DNA from: Coleophoma eucalyptorum
Taxonomy: Eukaryota > Ascomycota > Leotiomycetes > Helotiales > Dermateaceae
NCBI GenBank assembly: GCA_026120035.1
Contig: JALRME010000014.1
Span: 62,001 to 126,000, forward strand
Direction: 5' to 3'
Length of the DNA stretch: 64,000 bases
A model generated the notes under the pieces. The model saw only the letters and a list, made by a program, of their open reading frames with translations. It was not told the DNA's origin and ran no database searches. Position numbers and translations under genes: made by a program. Below, one piece after another: positions 1-9,872 of the stretch (its first letter is position 1; each line of letters opens with the position of its first letter).

Positions 1-1126
1 GCTCGCCCACTCGACGATCCCCAACGACTCCATTGGAAGAGCGTATCTTTGCCGTTAAGAAGTCACGACAGCCTTTCCAAGGCGCCAGGGACCGTCAGCG
101 GAAACTGCAGGAGGTTGATGTGCTTAAAGCACTCGGCCATTCTGATCACGTCGTGCACTTCATTGACCACTGGGAGCAGAAGGATCATCTGTATATTCAA
201 ACAGAGTTCTGTGAAGAAGGCAGTTTGGATCTCTTCTTATCACAAGTTGGACGAAAAGGAAGACTGGACGATTTCCGTATCTGGAAAATCATGCTTGAGC
301 TTAGTCTGGTTCGTTCCCATTTGAAGCTTCCATTTGGGCTCTACTGACAATTCGTTAGGGATTAAAGCATATCCATGACTCGGGATATATTCATCTTGAC
401 CTGAAACCTGCAAATATATTCATTACCTTCGAGGGAGTCCTCAAAATCGGCGACTTCGGAATGGCCGCCCACTGGCCTGCACAGCCAGACATCGAAGGTG
501 AAGGTGACCGTGAGTACATCGGCCCCGAAATCTTGCTAGGAAAGTACGACAAACCATCCGATGTTTTTGCTCTCGGTCTCATAATGCTTGAGATTGCTGG
601 TAATGTCCAGCTTCCTGACAACGGTCCAACCTGGCAGCGGCTTCGTTCCGGCGACATGAGCGATGTTCCAAGCTTGACCTGGAGCAGTGCTAGCACTATC
701 CTACGGGACGCAACCGGAATTCCCATTGAGGATAGTGATATCAGTATGGATCTCTATGGCAGCGACGAGGAGATCGAGCATGACTTTGGATCCCCGTCCA
801 TGACCACTCGGAAGCGGAGCGTCGATTGTTCGAATAGATCCTTCTCTCACGATCCAGCCAACCTTTTCGGCTCTATTAGACGAGGAGAACTTCACCAAGC
901 ACCTGTCTTTATGCGTGACATGCATCATGACCATGCTCTTGATCGTATTGTTCGATGGATGATATCACCAGCTCCAGAGGATCGACCCCTGATACACCAA
1001 GTTCTTGAGTCTGACGGACTTCAGTGGGTCGAGGCTCGTCGTCGAGCTGGAGCTACAGTCTTCGAAGGAAACTGGGGCCCAGCCGATGATATCTTGGCAG
1101 ACGATGCGGAAATGATGGATGTCTGA
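1..1126 (+). CDS. wee1: Wee1-type cell-cycle kinase, 3' part only
   Basis: This is the C-terminal kinase domain of a Wee1/Swe1 family kinase, which phosphorylates Cdk1 on the inhibitory tyrosine and delays mitosis. The gene enters from the left edge in frame 3, so its start lies outside the window. Exon 1 (to 308) carries the AVKK lysine strand and the hinge. A 50-bp GT..AG intron (309-358) follows, and exon 2 runs to the stop at 1126. Visible motifs are HLDLKPANI (catalytic loop), DFGMA instead of the usual DFG-L, and the Wee1-typical EGDREYIGPEIL around the activation segment. A long acidic insert sits between kinase subdomains near 720-900, and the tail is short and acidic. The EGD signature makes Wee1 much more likely than another Ser/Thr kinase. 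Confidence 0.93.
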
Positions 1127-4100
1127 GTGGACGCTGCAATTTCAGCTGCCCAATTGTTGGAAGTACTATCTCAAACCTGGATAGAACTTGCGAGGGTTAG
1201 ATGAGCTTAACTTTGAATTTTCAACGGGAGTCACGGCGTTCCCTGGATAGCGCGGCGTTTCTCATATCTAGTGCAGGCTGCACATTACGACCTTCCTTTC
1301 ATGAGCGACGACGAAACGCTTCATTATCATCAATATGAGCCAGCTTTACTTGCCTTTTTTTGCTTCAATTGATATATATGCTTCGAACACAGACGAGACA
1401 GAAAACTTTTACGCCTTCACGAAATGATAGATTTGCGGACGATGGAAGGACGCCCATCGAGTAGACGGAATAAGGTATCATGTTTGGGGGTTTATGATAT
1501 AGGTTGACTCAACAACTTAATTCAAGTTGGACTGTCTTTTCCGGTTCGAACAGAAAAATGGGAGCATATCGGGGCGAAGTATTACAGCTGCTTGCTTAAT
1601 TAGTTGGACCAAACTGCTTTTGGTTGCTTTGTATGAGCTACGGAGGAAAGGGGTGGAAGAAACGGATTGATATTGGGGGAATGAAGGCAGAGGGAATCAA
1701 TAAATCTTGCCACTGTTAATGGTGCAAATAGAACAGATTAAGGTTCTTTGCTTGGGGGCGTATGACCTTTCCCTCCTCCTTGAGAGTTGAGTATTTGCTG
1801 GATTGATAGAAAAAAAAGAAAGAAATTCAACTATTTGAGCAAGTCTTGTTTGTTGTCTTTGATGCTGAACGTCAATTGTGACTAATCCTTGCGAAGGAGT
1901 TTGTGCTTTGTCACAGATGATGTGATGCTCATGGAGTAGGCCATTCATTCTTATTTGGATGCTCACATGGATTCATGGGTTAGGGATCAATGAGAAGTAG
2001 CAATTTGTTGTGGCCAAGTCATCAGCCCTCCCCATGCACATCTGGGGTTGACAGATACATGTTCCTATCAAGAAACTCCACTGCGTGCTAATCGCTTGTT
2101 TGACCCGGAGGAATGTGGTGGCGCCTTGCAGCACTGGAGTCCCTATTTCCGCAAGGTATGTAAACGATAGAGATGAAAGAAGCTCTCAGAGCGTCGTATG
2201 GCCCTCCTTGTTATGATTGTTTACGTACCAGGCAGGTTGAAGCTTGTATGGTTCATGAATATAAAGTTTCTAATACCAGCTTGGAGAGCATTTAGGCTTT
2301 TCAATGGCTCTTTAAGGTCCTCTATCTTGCTCTGTGAGACGAGAGAAGCAGTCCCAAGAACTCCAATCTTGCTTCGCCGGTCTTCTGGTAATGGATAGCC
2401 TCATTGATCTATTTACATGCATGAGGCCGGGGCGGTGTGACAATTCAGTGCTCAGGAATGTATAAGATAGTCCTTTCCAGTCCAGCGGAAACAAGCTACA
2501 GTATTGACGTAGAGCACCTATCGTCCAAGGAATGCGCGAGGACATGCTGATGCTGATGCTGAGGCTGAGGCTGAACTGGACCACAGAATCTCATGATCGT
2601 GGCCGGCTTTCATTCGACGTGTCTCTGCAATACGGGTCACTCGACGCTGACGTTGACCTACTTTGACATGAAGTGACATGGCTGGCTCGGTTTGCCTTTA
2701 CTGCATACGCGCAAGGAAGTAGGAGGGACATAGGAGTACGAAATAATGTAAGCGCCGGGACGGGATATGAATTTTTCAAAGTATTCCCTTGATTCAAGGA
2801 CTGCTTATGCCATGGTGCTTGAATTACACGGGGTGTGTTTGATTGGGACATGGGGGATCTTGTTACTTATTGTGGTACTGTAGAAGAGGGGATAATCAAT
2901 GGAGAGGGGAAAACGACATAGACGATGACCAGGACAAGGGCAAGGACGCGATGTTAAGAGAGGGGGCAAGGAGAAGCGAATATGACAATGTGATTGAAGC
3001 ATGCTCGATGCATCAAAATCACATCCAGATCTCTACTCGAGAATATATGATATCGCACCGGGTTCCTGCTGAAGTGGGTGTTCCCCTCGATGCACCTCGG
3101 CTGGATTCTGCCCTGGTTGTACCGACACAACCACACACGACACTCTGGAGCCAACGATAACAAAAAACGTGGACGAGTAGAAGTTGTGCTGCGTCTGCTG
3201 ATTCTTTGGGAGTATTCCGTCTAGCGAGACAAGCCGACAAGCTATTGATTTGCTGATCAATTCTGTCTTATGCATTTCTAAAGATTCGCACGCTGTGCGC
3301 ACCAGGATCGCACATATAAGACGATCACCATGTGCAGCGTTGCAAACTCAGACTGTATGCAGAATAATAGCGCGTCGAGTCAGCTGTTAGACGCGAATCC
3401 TTCTTTCTCGTATTGTGGTTGTATCGCAATGGGTAAAAGATTTTGAGCCACTTTTCTTGGTCGGACCTTGTAGCACCCTTCGTTTTCTTCTTTTCTGACT
3501 GCTGTCATGATCACGACTAATTGATGATGTAACCTGTCACTTCTTACAAGCAGGAAGCGGAAGCGGCCGTTGAAGACAGCCACGAAGTCGAAACATTGAC
3601 ATGGCCAGGGAATGCAGTGAGAAAATGCATGGATGTGCAACCTGGAGGAGGTTGGAGAGATTCGGAGATGATGAGCAGGAGAGATCCAAACAGGATTTGG
3701 CAGGAGCAAAGCACCCGGAACACTGGAAGCCTCCCAGCCCAGATCACATTGGCAGCATGGGCCATCGCACTAGGGTGGCGGTACTGACTTTCCGCTTTCC
3801 CATCACCACACTTCATCGTCATCATCGTCTTGTCTATCCGGTGACCCCTTTTCCCGGCCTTGGGTCCTGCTGGCTCCGTTCATGGTCCCAATTCGTGGGA
3901 TTGGACGGCCACCATTTTGGTGTGTATTCGAGGCTGCTCTATGGAACTGGGCGTATTTCGTCACTGCCTTGTCTTTACCCGTAGGTTGTTCCTAGGGTAG
4001 TAAGGCAGCCCAGTTCTTTGGGTTTGGCTAATTGAATGTGGAAGAGGAAGAGTGCGGTATGGAATGGGGATCTAGGATTGAGGCATGGGAGTAGCTGTCG

Positions 4101-4716
4101 TAGATTCTTAACTATGGTACAGTCGATAGATGCCTGGCTACAAAAGCGAGAAGTAATATGCCATTGGAGTGCTGTTGCGAAGGCACTGCTCAGTGCGTAT
4201 ATCCACCGACTAAGTACAAGGTAAGATCAAGTAAGGTAAATAGGTGGAAGGTTGATGCCTCCTGTGTAGAAGAGAGACGAGGCACGGTGTGCAAACCAGA
4301 ACTCAAGGCAGAAAGGAAGCTCCAATTTCGTACAGCGGCGTGATTATGGCCCTGTCCAATTTACCACCAACAGAGAACCTTTCCATCCTCGCCCCCTTCC
4401 ATTTCGAGGGAACTTGTCCCTTCTTTACGATCATTGTACAACACATCGATCACCCCGACCATCTCCCCATTATTCGACAGATTTCTGGAACAACGGCTCG
4501 CCGTTTAAGAGCTCACCGCTGCTTGAGCTGTCTGGTTCTGGTCAAGCTCTGGTGCTGATGGCATTGCCCTGGTCCGGAAGTAGAGGAAGCAGCTCCGTCT
4601 GGGATCGCCTGGGACAGCGAGGCTGGGCTGGGCTGACAGATTGGCAGTGAGTGGGAGCAGCCGGAAGAAAGTGGAGCGCAGAGGAGTGGAGCGGAGTGGA
4701 GTGGAATGGAAGGGAG

Positions 4717-4745
4717 TGGGGAGGGGAGGGGTGGGGAGGGGAGGG
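4717..4745 (+). repeat. G-quadruplex-type G-run array
   Basis: Five runs of four G (4718-4721, 4723-4726, 4728-4731, 4733-4736, 4738-4741) and one of three (4743-4745) are separated by single A or T bases. This matches the strict G4 pattern with one-base loops. It lies in a purine-rich stretch about 780 bp upstream of the VAC7-like start codon. Formation in the cell is inferred, not shown. Confidence 0.8.
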
Positions 4746-5357
4746 ATTCAGGGAAGGGAAAGGGAAATGGATGTTTTGCTGACAAGAAGGCCATTCATTG
4801 CCATTGGGGACAAGGCCGCAGACGGGCTAACTGGCACTTAGCACGGTAGTGCCCCTGTACCCCTCCCTCCCTGCAGAGCGCCGAGCCCAGCCGTCCAGCG
4901 CTCTCGGGCTCTCGTGTGTATATTGCAGTACAAAACAGTTACAGTTAGCCTTCCAGGCCCTACAGCCCGAGATACAGGCTCGTGTCCCACGTCCCAACTG
5001 CCATCCACCACCCACACGGCGGAAACCGACCAGAAACGCCTCTGGTCTAAGGCCCCAATCCTAATTCTCTCCTCTCCTCTCCCAGTGCCACTGCCACACG
5101 CGCGCTCTCCATCGGATGACAACAACTCGTCATTCTTCTGCTATCCTCCTCCTCCTCCACCTCCTCCACCTCCTCCTGCTCGTCCTCCTCCCTCACACTT
5201 CCCTACCTAACACTACCTTGCCTATATTCTCCCTTCCCCTATGCCCTACTCTCATGGACCAGTACGCGCACCAAGTTCTGATGTTTTGCGTTCCTGACTT
5301 CTCCCCTACCACCTCCTGACCCTGAATCACCCTGCGCTACTGCAATTATCCGACCGT

Positions 5358-5383
5358 TGCTGCTGCTGCTGCTGCTGCTGCTG
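5358..5383 (+). repeat. TGC trinucleotide repeat (about 8.7 units)
   Basis: An uninterrupted run of TGC units lies about 140 bp upstream of the VAC7-like start codon, probably in the 5' leader. Repeats of this kind can vary in length between strains. Confidence 0.85.
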
Positions 5384-5520
5384 GCACTTGCTGTGTACGG
5401 CCAGTTGGCTCTGGCACGCGGAGTCACTCCCATCGTCCAGTGGCCAAACAATAGACTTCTCATCTGCGCATTCTCGCATTCTCCATTTCTACGCCAGCAG
5501 ACGTTAAAAATACGGCCACA

Positions 5521-8304
5521 ATGGACGACCCATCCCTTGTCTCTAGTGGAGCGACCAAGTTGCCGTCGAAAAAGTCTGCAGACTCCGTCGCTTCCACCTC
5601 AGAAGATCCTGCATCCATGAAGCCGGCATCATCGTCAACTCCTTCGTTACCCGCGACGAAGAAAACTCAACCACAACAAAAAAGAGGCCCTTCAGCCTCC
5701 AATTCTCCCTTACCGTCGAGGGAACCTTCACCCGTGCGACCGTCACTGAAGGGAAGCGTCTCTGCACGATCTTCTAATCCAAGCAGATCACGGAAAAATA
5801 GTCACGATACCAGCCCGTCGCGATCCAGCAGCACGACAAATCCTCCCTCTTTGGCCGCAACCCAGAGAGCTTTGTCAGCAGCTTCGATCCCAAATCTGCA
5901 TCCTGTCGCCTCCGACCCTACCATCAAAGCTCCCATTCCCCTTAAGCCTTCAGTCAATACCGAGTTCAAAGACTCACCTCGGTGGCCGATATCTCCACGG
6001 TTACGATCTCCACCTCCCACCAACAAGCCCACAGTACTCTCACCTCGCAAGTCAGAGCAGGATCTACCGGCGATTAATGTGCAGCGATCGTTACAAAACT
6101 CACCTGATCAAATCGATACTAAGGTGACGGATAGTGAAGTGGATGATTCTTTGGGAACGGGCATGAGAACGCCAGCTAGAGGAGCTAGTGGTGGCAGTTC
6201 AACCCTCGAGACAGTACAGGAGATCAGTCAGCCTGGTACGCCAGCTTTGAGCCTTGATGGTGCGGTGGCGAAGCGAGAGGATGGAAGCACAAGACCTTCG
6301 AATGACCAGGACAACATGATGGAACAGGCTTTTGGGAAGGCTTTCAAGACGAAGTCCAATGCCGCGAACGAAAGCGGCAGTGACAGTGGTGGAAAGAGCG
6401 ATATTAAGATGAGAGCAGCATCAGCAGCACCGGCCACAACGACACGGGCTACCCAACCTACGAAGTCTTTCAGTAGCAGCAGTGCTACTGCTACGGCAGG
6501 CAGAGGCAAACCGGCAGTGGACGGGTCACAGAAGATGACAGTAGAGACGGAAACTGTGAGCTCAATACCTGCGGTTGCTCTTGGAACTGGGGTAGGAGGA
6601 GTCGGAATGAACGGTAGTCTACGAGCAAAGCCAAGCTCAGAGACAATAAGACCAAAGAGAGAGAAGAAGAAAGCGCCCCGCAAGGCGCCGTCAGTCGCTT
6701 CTGGCACCGGTGAGCAACCTCATTTGATAAAACCTAAGAAACATCATCATCATGCAACAAGATCACCTTCCAAGTCGGATTCAGATGATTCTTCAGCGAC
6801 AATCAGGCCTCCAACAAAGCGCAAAGGTCAAGGACTATGCAAGCTTGATGACCCAAGTGGTGTGACGAGTCCCACAAGACAAGTATTGTCTCGTAGACCA
6901 AGCATAACCAAACAAGTGGGCAATATAATGCTAACAAGAACACGCCTAGCTTCTTCGAAAGCAGATATTTTCGAAGCGAAGGTCGCCAGCGCGGTTGACG
7001 AGGCCAATTCTTCTGATTCTGAAGAAACCTTTGTTTACGAATCAAATCCACCGGATACGAATGATCGACCGCGCCGATTTCATTCGCGAACACCGAGTGC
7101 AACTTCAATGGCGAGTCAAGTTGATCAAAGAAATGGGCTTCGTTCTATGTTGGATGGTGGGCATAGTGTAGCTATGAAGAAGAGTATGAAATTTGCAAAT
7201 TCCTACAATAGCAATGGACAGGACGCAGCAACTGGAGAAGATGACGGGAGAGGCACCGGTCGAAGTAATATGGGTACAGGTAGAGGCACAGCGCATCACC
7301 ACCATATTGGACGATGGGGTCGCAATGGTGGTAATGGTCATGCTTCACTCTTTGATAACGAGTCACCCTTCCCGAATGCAGCAAAATCAAAGCTTGGCTC
7401 TCCGAGAAACGGGTCGCGACCAACCAGTCCAAAGGTTGCAAACAACGCGAGACTTATGAGCCAGAAGAAACAATCTCCCATATCGTCAGGGTATGATCTT
7501 GAGGCAGACGATGAGCGTACACCACTCATGTCAACCATTCGTTCAGGGCGATCTGGCAGATCGAGAAGGCCCATGTCCTCGTCGATGCGTCAGCTGGAAC
7601 ATCAGGCGGCAAGACAGCACCGGAGCTTTCTAACGCGCTTTGCTGGATGTCTAGTTTTGACGCTTATGATTGTCCTAGTCATCTCTGGGGCAGTTGGTTT
7701 TATGTTTGCTACAACTCAACCTTTGACAGATGTTAAAGTTCTTACCCTCAAGAACGTTCTGGCTAGTGAGCAGGAGCTCATATTTGATATGCAAGTAGTG
7801 GCACATAATCCAAACCTGGTGGTCGTTACGGTGGATTCCATGGATATGCTTGTGTTTGCAAAATCCAAGCACGCAGGTACTGATGCAGAGTGGCGGGAAT
7901 ATCCTGTGGCCGAATTTCGAGGGCGGCATGGAATGCAGAGGCGCGACGACAGCCCCGCGGATCCTCCCCTAGACGATGATCCAAATACCAATCCCAACCT
8001 TGAAATAGGACACATCTACGAGTTTGAAAGTCCTCTGACATTTGACGGTTCGCCATTCCACCACACCACTTCCACCTCCCTCGGCGAACTTCGAGTTTAC
8101 AAACCAGGAAACCGAACCGCACCTGGCGGCTCTAAACGCTGGGGAAAGGTGGTGCAACACGAGTTTGATCTTATCATTCGAGGATCACTCAAATACACGC
8201 TCCCACTTAGCCAGAGAGTGAGGAGTGCAACGGTCGAAGGCCGTGTAACTGTCAAGCCAAATGCGGCGGATCAGGATCCCGACAGTGTGCATATAATAGT
8301 CTAA
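5521..8304 (+). CDS. VAC7: Vac7-like vacuolar membrane regulator
   Basis: A single uninterrupted frame of 927 codons, beginning at an ATG that follows a long non-coding leader. Residues 1 to about 700 are low-complexity, Ser/Pro/Thr-rich and basic, with two short His runs (near 407 and 590). One strong transmembrane segment lies at about 708-731, followed by a roughly 200-residue folded C-terminal region. This layout (large disordered cytosolic N-terminus, one membrane span, lumenal domain) is that of Vac7. In yeast Vac7 sits in the vacuole membrane and is needed with Vac14 to activate the Fab1 kinase that makes PI(3,5)P2. Fungal databases often name the family 'phospholipid metabolism enzyme regulator'. 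Function is inferred from family layout and motif memory; no catalytic domain is visible. Confidence 0.85.
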   Translation: MDDPSLVSSGATKLPSKKSADSVASTSEDPASMKPASSSTPSLPATKKTQPQQKRGPSASNSPLPSREPSPVRPSLKGSVSARSSNPSRSRKNSHDTSPSRSSSTTNPPSLAATQRALSAASIPNLHPVASDPTIKAPIPLKPSVNTEFKDSPRWPISPRLRSPPPTNKPTVLSPRKSEQDLPAINVQRSLQNSPDQIDTKVTDSEVDDSLGTGMRTPARGASGGSSTLETVQEISQPGTPALSLDGAVAKREDGSTRPSNDQDNMMEQAFGKAFKTKSNAANESGSDSGGKSDIKMRAASAAPATTTRATQPTKSFSSSSATATAGRGKPAVDGSQKMTVETETVSSIPAVALGTGVGGVGMNGSLRAKPSSETIRPKREKKKAPRKAPSVASGTGEQPHLIKPKKHHHHATRSPSKSDSDDSSATIRPPTKRKGQGLCKLDDPSGVTSPTRQVLSRRPSITKQVGNIMLTRTRLASSKADIFEAKVASAVDEANSSDSEETFVYESNPPDTNDRPRRFHSRTPSATSMASQVDQRNGLRSMLDGGHSVAMKKSMKFANSYNSNGQDAATGEDDGRGTGRSNMGTGRGTAHHHHIGRWGRNGGNGHASLFDNESPFPNAAKSKLGSPRNGSRPTSPKVANNARLMSQKKQSPISSGYDLEADDERTPLMSTIRSGRSGRSRRPMSSSMRQLEHQAARQHRSFLTRFAGCLVLTLMIVLVISGAVGFMFATTQPLTDVKVLTLKNVLASEQELIFDMQVVAHNPNLVVVTVDSMDMLVFAKSKHAGTDAEWREYPVAEFRGRHGMQRRDDSPADPPLDDDPNTNPNLEIGHIYEFESPLTFDGSPFHHTTSTSLGELRVYKPGNRTAPGGSKRWGKVVQHEFDLIIRGSLKYTLPLSQRVRSATVEGRVTVKPNAADQDPDSVHIIV

Positions 8305-9872
8305 GGATCCTGCCGACTTCATGACGGCACATACTTGAATATTTCTTTTGTGGTCAATGTTTTCGTGCTTTGTACAATTTAAGCGATTCATTTTCACTGC
8401 GAATGGACAAACTATGGCGAACAAAAAGCAAATTGCAATGAGCGGGCGAAGGCGACGGCGCATTATACTACACAATAAAGTCATATGGGCGCATATTTAG
8501 TTCACCTTTTCTAGTTCTACAACCTACTACACTACATTGTAAATTGAGGCGAGGATATGGAAACAGTGTTTCCTGACTGGGCGCAGGCAAAGTGATTTTT
8601 CTTCCAACAATGTTGGACAAGAAGCGGCGTCTTTTCTTTTCTTTCTTTCCGGATGAACATTGTCTTTACACTCCTTTCTCTTGGGTTCTCATTAGGGATG
8701 GAGAATTTGGGTGTCTGGATCTTCTTTGACTCTCCTTCGCGGGGACTGGGATAGAATGGATGTGGATTCATTAAGGGCTAGGCTGGACGATGCAAGATAA
8801 GGTACTAAGCCAGTTCCCATACTTTCTCAAGGAAGGGCCCTGTACAAGGCACAAGCGACTCTGTTGACGAATCTTCTTTCCTTTTTCTTTTCCTCTCGCT
8901 ACTAGGACCAGCTGACCAAGAATGGGGGATTTCTTGTTTTCCATGGTGCTTGGAACTGGATTTGAGGCTGGTAGGGGTTTTCTTCATGAATATACGAGGC
9001 TGGAACTTTATAGATGAGAGCAACTACACAATACCCTCCTTTGCCTACTTTAGGCCACTGGAAGATGATAACGAAGGCAGGCAGGAGGAGGCAAATAGGG
9101 ATACGGATATTGAGGATATGAAGAATTTGTATATAGGGGGCTATGGATGGAAGAAGAAAGACAAAAGAAGACAGAAAGAAACACCAGAAGAGCTTTCACG
9201 AGATGCAGTTGTCTCGAGTTCTGTTCTATATGTGTCTTTGTGTTGTGCGTTTTCTTCTTGGCTTCTGGTGACGATCTGTGTCTGTTCTTTTTTGACGATG
9301 TTTATGATTACAATGATTATGATAATGATTTACACTTGCTGCTCTTTCTTTTCGTATCCTTTCTCCTTCCAGTCCTCGCTTCTATGGTGTTGCTTCTCGT
9401 ACCACTCTGCTACATTAAGGTACCTAGTTAGTTGGTGGTGGATGGACTTCATGGAGGATCGATTTAATATATTCAATGATGGGATGCATGGTTTGTTTGC
9501 TAATGAGCAGTTAGTTGAGAGTGATATACATATATACCCCTTTCTCTATTTTTGTCTTTATTGAGTATATTTTCATTTCCTCTTATGGGTACCCGCAGGG
9601 TGCCTATTTACTGTACGTAAGGCATTCTCTCTGTAAGAAAGAGAGAGAAAGATAGAAATAAGGTTGTGACTGCACAATTATTCACCCACGTGAGGCCCAG
9701 TGAAGTGTTTGGTATGAAACTTCCTTGAACGTGCAATCACCACTGACTTGCCCCAAGAGTACCAATCCCAAACTCCTATCATCACCATCTTGAAAAAATC
9801 TGTCGACCTAAGAAGGATCATCCTCCAACGCCACGAACACCTTACGCTATAAACACGACACTAGCATTGCCA
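8305..9872. other. Gap between convergent VAC7 and GCP3 genes
   Basis: This 1.57-kb stretch separates two genes whose 3' ends face each other, so it should contain two 3' UTRs. An open frame near 8950-9564 is hydrophobic and low in complexity, has no normal start at its 5' end and is overlapped by a second open frame. I do not call it a gene. GAAA/TTTC-rich tracts are common (for example 8875-8900 and 9635-9660). Confidence 0.55.

Larger units (their letters stand above)
1127..5520. other. Long gap of 4.4 kb, no supported gene
   Basis: I see no ORF here with family resemblance or plausible exon joins; the open frames overlap in several frames on both strands. The left part should hold the wee1 3' UTR. 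The right part (about 4.3-5.5 kb) looks like promoter and long 5' leader of the VAC7-like gene: it has a G-run purine tract (4681-4770), a pyrimidine-rich CCT-repeat tract (about 5145-5200), a TGC repeat (5358-5383) and a short upstream ORF at 5253-5321 (22 codons). A hexamer-like GATGCT/GAGGCT repeat lies at about 2543-2572. The gap is several times longer than most others in the window. Confidence 0.6.

Noticed and set aside
1535..1560. A possible tRNA T-loop (GGTTCGAAC) near 1540
   Set aside because: No matching T stem, anticodon arm or acceptor stem can be drawn around it on either strand.
3380..3984. Overlapping short frames on both strands in the long left gap
   Set aside because: Four frames overlap with no shared splice pattern and no recognisable protein text; they behave like chance open frames in GC-moderate DNA.
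6228..6707. A 159-codon minus-strand frame inside VAC7
   Set aside because: It is antisense to low-complexity coding sequence, with a composition that mirrors the Ser/Lys-rich plus-strand protein.
8950..9564. A 204-codon open frame between VAC7 and GCP3
   Set aside because: It opens at a non-ATG codon, is overlapped by another open frame, has hydrophobic low-complexity text and resembles no family. It lies where two 3' UTRs are expected.
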